This document shows positions 56,606-64,000 of a DNA stretch of 64,000 nt, one piece after another. Made by a program: the position numbers and the translations under genes. Positions within the stretch are counted from its first letter, which is position 1; each line of letters opens with the position of its first letter. The stretch comes from Stenocarpella maydis (lineage: Eukaryota; Ascomycota; Sordariomycetes; Diaporthales; Diaporthaceae). Where the stretch lies: NCBI GenBank assembly GCA_002270565.1, contig NQMI01000054.1, forward strand, positions 149,257 through 213,256, in the 5' to 3' direction. Under the pieces are notes generated by a model. That model had not been told where the DNA came from. It worked only from the letters and a program-made list of their open reading frames with translations, and made no database searches.

Positions 56606-59600
56606 ATGCAGCCGGCACGGAGACAAGCCGACGAGAGGAAGACCAAGCTCAACCGCTCGTACCAGGAGCTGCTCGACGAGTTCTCCAACAAGGACCTCAA
56701 GACCGTCGGAAACTACCAGCTCGGCCGCCTGATCGGCAAGGGCTCCTTCGGCAAGGTCTACCTGGCCTCGCACAAGCTCACAAATGGATCAAAGGCATGT
56801 CCCCGTATCTCACATAGCACACGGCCTGCGCATGGGGCATCGTGGCCTAAGCTGACTGTGGTTTCCTGCGCCCGCTGCTACAGGTCGTGCTCAAGTCGGC
56901 AAAGAAGGATGACTCCAACCTCGCCAGGGAGATCCACCACCACCGCCAGTTCGTCCACCCGCACATCGCCCGCCTCTACGAGGTCGTCGTGACCGAGAAC
57001 CTGGTATGGATGGTCATGGAATATTGTTCAGGTGAGCAGAGAGATGGAAAACAACACCACACCAGGTGTCCATCCCCGCGGACATGATATGCTAATGTCA
57101 CCCCAGGCGAGGAGCTCTACGACTACCTCCTCCGCCACGGGAAGCTGCCCGTCGACAAGGTCCAGAAGAGCTTCACCCAGCTCGTCGGCGCCGTCGCCTA
57201 CGTCCACCAGCAGAACTGCGTCCACCGCGACCTCAAGCTCGAGAACATCCTCCTCGACAAGAACGAGAACGTCAAGCTGCTCGACTTTGGCTTTGCGCGC
57301 GAGTACGAGGGCAAGACAAACTACCTGCAGACCTTTTGCGGCACAATATGCTATTCGGCCCCGGAGATGCTCAAGGGGGAGAAGTACGCCGGGGAGAAGG
57401 TCGACGTCTGGAGCCTGGGCATCATACTGTACGCCCTGCTGTGTGGGGAGCTGCCCTTTGACGACGACGACGACGGCACCACGCGCCGCAAGATCCTCTC
57501 GGAGGAGCCCAACTACCCTGACCACATCCCGCCAGACGCCCTGTCCCTGCTCAAGCAGCTGCTGTCGAAACGCCCCTTCCCCCGTCCGTCCCTGACTGAC
57601 ATTCTGAACCACCCCTTCCTCTCCGAACACGCCCCGGAGCAACAGGCCATCCTCAGCAAGGAGCGCCTGGAGCCGTTTAGCACAGCACTGGAAAAGGACT
57701 GCCTACACCGCATGAAGAGTGCTGGCGTCAACATTGATCATGTGATAGAGTCCGTCCTGGCCCAGAAATGTGACACCCTTGCAGGCTGGTGGACCCTCCT
57801 GCTGGAGAAGGAGGAGCGGAAGCAGAAGAAAAGAGAGAGGAAGCGCAAGGAGAAGGAGACGGACCGCAGGGGCTCGCGCCGTTTCTCCCAGGCCTCCAGC
57901 CGCCTCGAACGGCTGGCACCCGTGGGCGAGGAGGGGTCCTTCGTTAAGCTCGGCGACCCACCTCCGTCCAGGCCACGGGGCCGCTCCGAGAGGAGGAGCG
58001 GCTACTACCCCGAGTTCCAAATCACGGACCTGCCCGGCCTGCCCGAGGCCGGCAGGTCCAACGTCACGCTCAGCCCCGACACCGACAACCCGCCGCCCCC
58101 CATAGACAAGGACTCGATCCGGTCCGTCAGCACGTCACGCAACCGAAGGCCGATACCGCCGCCTAAGGAGGGCGTGCCAGGCGTGCTCCGTAGCGCGAGG
58201 TCCAGGGGGTCTACGCTGCACCTGGTCACGACGAGCGACGCGCTGGGCGGCAGGAGCAGCAGCCGTGGTGGTTTAGAACCCGACACGACACCACAGCAGA
58301 AGGTGCGCAAGCGGCCCTCCCAGGGCATCATTGCCCACTGGAAGAACCTCACAAACTGGTTCGTCGAGAGCACCCGGCGGCACAAGAACAACAGCAGGAG
58401 TCAGAGCCACTCTACCCCGGACCTGCGCGCCAAGAGCCGAGGCAAGGACGGCAAGCTGTCCAAGGAGAACAGCCCCAGGCCGCACACCGGCAAGAACCTC
58501 CCGACGCACACCCCGCAGGCAGCCGTGTCTCAGCTCCCTCAAAATCTCGTCGTCAACGGCTTCGCAAGGAAGGCCGTCGGGTCGTCGGCGCAGCCGACGG
58601 CCAGCGCGCTCAGCAGCCCGTCCACGCCGGGTGTCCCCACCGCGGGAGGAGGCGGTCCATCTGTCCATCGCCGCGTGCCTACTGGGCACTCGTACAAGCG
58701 ACTCTCTCTCTCGCCATCACCCATCACGCCGCGATCTGCCGTCCGCCGCTCCTCGGCTGGGCTCCGGGGGCGCAAGTCGACGTCGTCATCCGTATCCTCG
58801 GTCAGGTCCATGCATCATGCGCACCACCACAGCCACTCCAAGGCGTCGTCCACATCGTCCACCAACTCCGTCTCGACCAACATGTCAAAGACGCCCATGC
58901 AGACGGGTCGCAGCCCCCACCACTCCGTCAAGGTCCTCCCGGCCACGCCCACCACCACGACATCCTTCCCTAGCAATATCCGACTGGTCCGAGGTGCTGG
59001 GCCCCCGCTGGCCCTGTACAACGAGTCAACCCCGAGCGGTGGGTCTGGCCGCAGCGGTGGCAGGTTAGCCGCGAGCCCCATGATACCACCGGCACCAGGG
59101 TCCCCGAACCCCTTCGCATCATTCGGCGAGCGTAGCATGCCTTTCTTTGCCAAGCGCAAGAGGAACGTCTTCAAGGGTCCGTCCACGGCGTTCGGGAGCA
59201 GCCACGCCAGCCGGAGCGGCGGCGGCAGCACCCACGGGAGCACGCCATCGCACAGCCGCAGCGCGAGTAGCGACCGCATGGGCGGGGGCCGGCGCAGTGG
59301 TGAGATCGCCGCCGTGCAGGAGGAGGATGAGGAGGCCCTCGAGATGGCGGGCGACATGCTCGAGGAGGACGATGACGAGGACGACCGCGACACGGTCAAG
59401 TTCCGCAGCCTGGCCGAGGAGGACGAGGATGTCGAGGAGGTCGAGAGCTTCACCCCGGTGGTGGGCGGCCCCGGGGAGCAGGTCGAGGAGAAGATTTTCG
59501 AGCCGGGCGAGCTGGAGAATGTTCCGAACGGGGCCGTTGGGGACGGCCACAACGAGGCGGCGGGCAGCGGCGGCCACGGCGGGATTGCTGCGGCTGGGGC

Positions 59601-59619
59601 CACGACTGCTGTGAGCTGA
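56606..59619 (+). CDS. serine/threonine protein kinase, CAMKL/KIN4 type
   Basis: Exons 56606-56794, 56884-57031 and 57107-59619 give 949 residues. Intron 1 has a GC donor (AAG|GCATGT) and GCTGAC branch site; intron 2 is GT-AG. The kinase domain (about 37-290) is complete: glycine loop IGKGSFGKV (43-51), K67 in VVLK, HRDLKLEN (152-159, catalytic D154), DFG (172-174) and APE in the activation segment. After it come a conserved block (RMKSAGVNIDHVIESVLAQK, CDTLAGWWTLLLEKEE), a basic helix, a long Ser/Pro-rich disordered tail and an acidic stretch near residues 845-925. The order matches fungal kinases annotated CAMK/CAMKL/KIN4 (S. cerevisiae Kin4 acts in the spindle position checkpoint; S. pombe Ppk1). 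Intact; assignment to KIN4 is from pattern memory. Confidence 0.9.
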
Positions 59620-61019
59620 TCGCACGGCAGGTATGCGTTGTCATGAAGACTTTCATGTACGAGCCTGACAGGTCAGATGCCCGACGTCTGGTCCGATGGC
59701 GCGTATGCATGTACGAACCGCATGGTGGAACACAGCCACACCCTTGACGCAGCTGCCTTCGTCTATTCTCACCATTACAGCGGCGTTCAAACAACAAACA
59801 CACTTCTTTTAATCACCCACTTCAGACATTTTCAACCGGCGCCCCGGGGGCTTCTTCTACCACATGCCACAGCATTGTGGCCCGCAATATACCACATTTC
59901 CTTCCTCTCCAAGTCTGCCTTCAGCTCTTCCCTACCAATCTCATACCTCCCAACCATGTACCCACCAACAAATCACTCCTCGGGCCATGTCAACAGGATC
60001 TGTCTGACACTCCACAACAGGCGCCGATGCCAGCCTGCTGCCTCTTACCATGACCGCCCTACCACATTCCGCGCATCTTTTGAGACTGCTCAGAACAACT
60101 TACCGACCGATATCCTACCACACAACTTTCCTGCCTCCAAAAAACTTGTATCTACCAAACTACCGTTTTCTCGTACCCCCATTTCCCTAACCCTTCTTCT
60201 TGTACTTTAGTCAAGACCGCGCCGGAATCTTTGTGAACCCCCTTTTTTTTTTGCCTCTTCACATTTTTTTCTTCTTGTTGCGTATTCTTCTTTCTCAGTG
60301 ATACCTCTGAATAAACCTTCGGAATCTTTCTAGCTTCGAACCCTGGGAGATGCAGATGCATGGGATGGGTGGAATATTACACCGCTGTCTCCAAATACGT
60401 ACTGGACTGTGACTGTGACTGACTGCCGGATGCTTGCTTGTGTGACTGCTTTGCTTTGCTTTCCCTGGGGGCATCTTCTGTGTGTATGTGTGTGTGTGTG
60501 TGTGTGTGATTACTTCCTCTTCCCGAGGTTACGCACCCAGCTGCCTGCGTGATGCTGGCCGGCGCCTGGAGGATCGGGCACCTCCAAGAGGGCTGACTGG
60601 CTGGGTTGTGGCCGTTGAGTCCGAACCCGCTTGGAAAACAGGCACGCACATATCCCATCAACTCGGAAATCTATTTTTTCTTTTTTAAGAGCCCTTCATC
60701 ACCCAGAGATCTCCTCTTACCCTGCCGTCACGAACACAGGGTCACCGCCCTCCAGCCCCCCCCCCCCATTGAGGTGTGCGCGCCCACGATCGGAGACAAC
60801 CATGGGGGAAGTTGGAAGGAGATAGGGGGTTGAAGGGAGATCGGGAAGGGGGGGGGGACAAAAGGACTTTTAAGCCCGCGTGGCGCTGCTGGTGGTGGCC
60901 AGATGTCCGAATAACGATTAAATCACATGGTCTGGATGTAGGCAAGGGGTTTCGGGTGGGAAATGGGCCGGGTGCCTGGGCCGCGCATGGATGACGAGAT
61001 GAGCAAGCCCCACACTCCC
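59620..61019. other. convergent 3' region, simple repeats, no gene
   Basis: An open stretch (59677-60210 plus) is a CT-rich 3' UTR-like sequence without domain character. (TG)n lies at 60479-60508, and T, C and G homopolymers occur near 60240, 60762 and 60850. Confidence 0.5.
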
Positions 61020-62658
61020 TCATACCGCGACGCCCAACCACGCCGGCCTCTCACCACCACCCATGGAGGCCGCCATGCCCACCAGCGCCCCGGCGAACCC
61101 GGAGCCCCCCTCCGCGGCAGCACCACCAGCCCCGCCGGAGCCGGCCACCGCGGCGGCGGCGGCGGCGCCTGGCCTCCAGCAGCAGCCCTTCTCCGGCTCC
61201 GATCTTGGCACCCGTGCTCCGGCTGCGACGCAGGCCTCCGCGTCGACTCCCTCAGCGAGGTTCCGCCCATGGCCGGCCAGGCGAAGAGGCCCAGGCACGA
61301 GTGGTAGATGTCGGGCGGAGCGACGCGCTTCCCGAAGCCGCCGATGGCGTGCTGGGTCCTCTCGAGAGGAAGGCGCGGCCGCGCGCAGGGCCGAGGGTCG
61401 AGTGCTGGTGCTGGTTGCGAGGGCGGGGGCGATGGCGGTGATGGCGAGACGAGGACGAGGAGGAGATGCGTTCACGGGGGCTCCTAGGATGGACAGCGAG
61501 CCGAGGACCCACCACGTGTAGCACGTGTCGGCGGCCTTGTTGCAGCGCCCGTTGTAGCCGATGTGTCTTGTGTCGTCGTCGCCGGGCTCCGACAACGAGA
61601 GGCCGGCCATGTGGAAGTTTCCCGTCTCCGGGTCCTCGTCGTCGTCATCATCATCCCCCTGTGCCCCTCCCTTGGGCTCGAGGTACGCGAACGGCCTGGA
61701 GGCGAGGAAGGACACGAACCGCGGGATGTCGCCTATGCCCTCCTGTAGGAACCTGCCCTGCGTGTGGCGCGGCGATGTCAGCTCCTCCGCCCCCCCTCCT
61801 CCACCAGCTGGTGCGCCCTCGGCGGGCCGGCCAAGCAGGGCCAGGGCCGCGACGGCGCAGTAGGCGTAGCCGGCGTGGCTCTCGTGGCCGAGGCTCTCCG
61901 AGAAGCCGCCGTCGTAGGACTGGCTGCGGCGGATGTGGCGCACGAGCGCGGCGACGTCAATGTCCTCGACATATGCCCCGTCGTCGCCGGGCAGCACGTC
62001 GTCGTCGCCGCCCCGGAGGATCCACCGGATGGAGGCGGCGAGGTAGCAGTACCGCATGTCCCGGCCGCCACCGATCACGTACCTCGTTCCCGCGGCCCTC
62101 CCGTCCTCCTCCCCGCCCGCCCTGGGCCCCCCCGAGCGAGGGGACCTTGTAGACCACCGCGCCGAAGCTCCCGTCGCCGCCGGGGCCGACCCGCTGCAGC
62201 CTCCGCAGCCACCTCAGCGCCGCGGCCCTGTCGACGCCCGCATACGCGCCGCCCTCGGCGTCGGCGGCCTCGGTCAGCATGGGGAGCAGCAGGAGGGCGA
62301 AGTAGGTCGCGGCGATGTTGGCGTCGCCGCCATCGTGGCGCGCGCGGGCAAAGACGTGCGTTGGGCTGCCGCAGAAGCCGCCGTTGGGGTGCTGGCACGA
62401 GAGGACCCAGGCGCGGAGGGTGCGGCGGTCGGACGGGGTGAGGAGGGGTTTTGTTGTGCTGTTGTTGTTGTTGTCTTCCTTGGGGGAGGAGGGAGAGGAG
62501 AGGAGGTCGATGGCGGCGATGATGAAGAAGCCGAGGGACAGGCGCTGGCTGTCGTTTGAGGTGTAGTGGTGCGGCAGGAGGGTGCGGGCGCAGCGCTGCC
62601 AGTAGCGGAGGTGGCGGGGCTTGTCGAGGGGGGGGTCGAAGGCCGATGGGGAGGACAT
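61020..62658 (-). CDS. CDC43: geranylgeranyltransferase type I beta subunit, frame broken
   Basis: The first exon starts MSSPSAFDPPLDKPRHLRYW and contains WVLSCQHPNGGFCG and DGSFGAVVYK. The next frame contains RDMRYCYLAASIRWILRG, SYDGGFSESLGHESHAGYAY and GYNGRCNKAADTCYTWWVLG. The last parts read ERTQHAIGGFG and APPDIYHSCLGLFAWPAMGG. The zinc ligands of the family (D and C in KAADTCY, H in DIYHS) are present. The enzyme attaches geranylgeranyl to CaaX proteins such as Rho1 and Cdc42. The frame shifts at a 7-base C run on the plus strand (62127-62133), near 61366 and near 61250-61262. One intron probably lies between about 61370 and 61480. An essential-type gene with intact motifs and breaks in GC-rich runs suggests assembly indels, not a dead gene. 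Confidence 0.75.
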
Positions 62659-63227
62659 GGTTGTGTGTGTGATGTGTGTGCTGGTTGTTTTGGGGCAAGT
62701 GTCTCGGTATGCTATAACAGCATCATCGTGTTTGGTGTTCGTTTGTTGTATCTTCGAGGCAACTTTGGCAGTTTGAAGTTGAAGCTGTAGCTAGACTAGA
62801 CTAGTGTACCATACCTGTGTAGTACCGAGTACTTTGTATTCCGTAGCGTATAAACAAGTACCAAAGTACGCTACCCGAGCTACCCCTGCTGGGTCCCGGC
62901 CTGGGTCCCCTGGCTCTTGCATGTTGGCGCCCAATCATCTCGGCAGGGCTGACCCCCCTGGCCAATTACGTACAGCAGGCACGGGGCACATGCAAGCTCA
63001 AGCTCGAGCAACCCAGACGTCGACTTTGCGGTTTACATCGGATCGGGAACGAGGTCGCATGGCTCGTTCCTTTTTACTTCTCGTCCTCCTCCCTCCTTCG
63101 TCTTCCCACAGTCTGAAGCTGAAGCTGCGCTGATCCGAGCTGCGCCGAGCTGCCATAGACAAGCGACACCGTGCCGTCCTGGTCATCTATCACCACCAAC
63201 ATCCCACCGGCAAACAGGGACGACAAG
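62659..63227. other. divergent promoter region, no gene
   Basis: Lies between the divergent CDC43-like and ILM1 genes. It includes short repeats (CTAGACTAGACTAG near 62790; AGTACCGAGTACTTTG near 62822) but no clear TATA box. Confidence 0.45.
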
Positions 63228-63904
63228 ATGGCCCTCATATCCGCCAAGACGATCATCACCTCGCTCTCGCTCTTCCACATCACCCTGGGCTTCTTCTTCC
63301 TCACCAGCCCCATGACCATCGCCGACCAGGCCCTCGTCTGGGCCCTGGGCGAGTCCATGGGCATGCCCTACGACAGGTCCTTCGAGGCCCACTCGCCCGC
63401 CCTGGCCTTCCTCGCCGTCGTCCTCGCCACCATGGGCCTGACCGACCTCGTCTCGCTGGGAAGCCTGCCCGAGGAGGTCGGCCTGTTTGAGCACTGGGGG
63501 ACTCAGGGTATGTTTTTTTTTTTTCTGTCTTCTCCTGTCCATATTACCCAAAGGGAAAAAAGGCTAACACATCATTACCAGCCCCCATCCGCCTCTTCAT
63601 CTCCTTCATCCTCATAACCTACTCGTTCCTCTTCTCTCCCTCGGGACCCATCTACCGCGCCGACGCCTCCTCCTCCTCCCCGGCCTCCGCCGCGCCCCGC
63701 GGCCGCCTCTCGCACCCCGCCGCCGGCGCCCACAGCCCCTCCTACACCGCCAGCACCTGGGGCGGCGACGGGCTCAAGAACAGGGTCTTCTTCGCCTTTG
63801 CCTTTGTGGAGGTCGTCAGCTGGTTCTGGATCTGGGTCACGCTGCGCGAGGAGAAGCAGACGCTGGCGATGAAGAGGAGCGCCAAGAGGAGGTCGAGCAG
63901 GTAG
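63228..63904 (+). CDS. ILM1: ILM1-family membrane protein
   Basis: Exons 63228-63507 and 63582-63904 join in phase across a 74 bp GT-AG intron (GTQ|APIRLF), giving 200 residues, normal for the family. The start MALISAKTIITSLSLFHITL, then GFFFLTSPMTIADQALVWAL and ESMGMPYDRSFEAHSPALAF, is the Ilm1 pattern (named for increased loss of mitochondrial DNA in yeast mutants; an ER/membrane protein of unclear biochemical role). Four hydrophobic spans: about 8-25, 58-75, 95-112 and 158-176 (FFAFAFVEVVSWFWIWVTL). The C-terminus is lysine/arginine-rich. A Ser/Ala-rich loop lies near 120-150. ATG 63228 is chosen because MALISAK is the conserved start; codons further upstream do not fit. Confidence 0.85.
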
Positions 63905-64000
63905 TGGCGGAGGCCCTGGGTTGGGAGACGCCCGGAGGGGGGGGTGGGAGCAAGGGGTGCGTGAGTGAGTGGAGGTCGTCGTGGTGCGCAGCTTCGCCGG

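Noticed and set aside
58815..59603. 262-residue minus-strand frame opposite the kinase tail
   Set aside because: Shadow of the Ser/Gly-rich codons of the kinase gene, which has clear family motifs on the plus strand.
60325..60350. TTCGAACCC word as a tRNA T-arm
   Set aside because: No acceptor, D-arm or anticodon stem could be folded around it on either strand. Similar words near 19555 and 51262 failed likewise.
61466..62441. Plus-strand frames of 225-228 residues opposite the GGTase gene
   Set aside because: Arg/Pro-rich shadow frames of a GC-rich gene on the other strand.

Overview
This window comes from a filamentous ascomycete (Pezizomycotina, most likely a Sordariomycete). Genes carry short 45-100 bp introns with fungal donor, branch and acceptor sequences, and recognisable fungal families are present (IMPACT/UPF0029, KIN4-type kinase, GGTase-I beta, ILM1, Fung_rhodopsin, DUF3176, DUF6594, HET, ankyrin/CorA-like). 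Stop-laden AT-rich transposon remains look like the product of repeat-induced point mutation (RIP).

Layout. The left edge (0-9.3 kb) holds an IMPACT-family gene, a three-exon unknown gene, a broken alpha/beta hydrolase, a decayed DJ-1/PfpI fragment and an intact four-exon membrane protein. From 11 to 27 kb is a transposon-rich accessory block. An ankyrin/CorA-like gene is split by a 2.9 kb Mutator-like element with exact 43 bp terminal inverted repeats and an 8 bp target duplication. It is followed by an ankyrin relic, a broken DUF6594 gene, a RIP-mutated Fot1/pogo-type element with TA target sites, a HET fragment, an intact DUF3176 gene and AT-rich palindromic repeats. A GC-rich intronless NYN-LOTUS gene (27.3 kb) follows. 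From 30 to 53 kb lie a rhodopsin-like 7TM gene, a long Zn-finger/GTPase/RING/patatin gene that stops before the second patatin catalytic motif, a small 4-TM protein, an MFS transporter with two premature stops, an intact D-2-hydroxyacid dehydrogenase, a 7TM protein, a decayed second rhodopsin gene and an SDR fragment. The right end (53.5-64 kb) is GC-rich: a secreted Cys-containing protein, a KIN4-type kinase, the GGTase-I beta subunit (frame broken at three places) and ILM1.

How it fits together. The two ends read as core chromosome. The middle reads as a rapidly decaying accessory compartment rich in recognition and immunity-type families (ankyrin, HET, patatin/GTPase) and membrane proteins. 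No biosynthetic cluster or operon-like organisation is evident; the genes appear functionally independent. No tRNA, rRNA or CRISPR array was recognised. All calls are from reading the sequence and remembered family features, without database searches.
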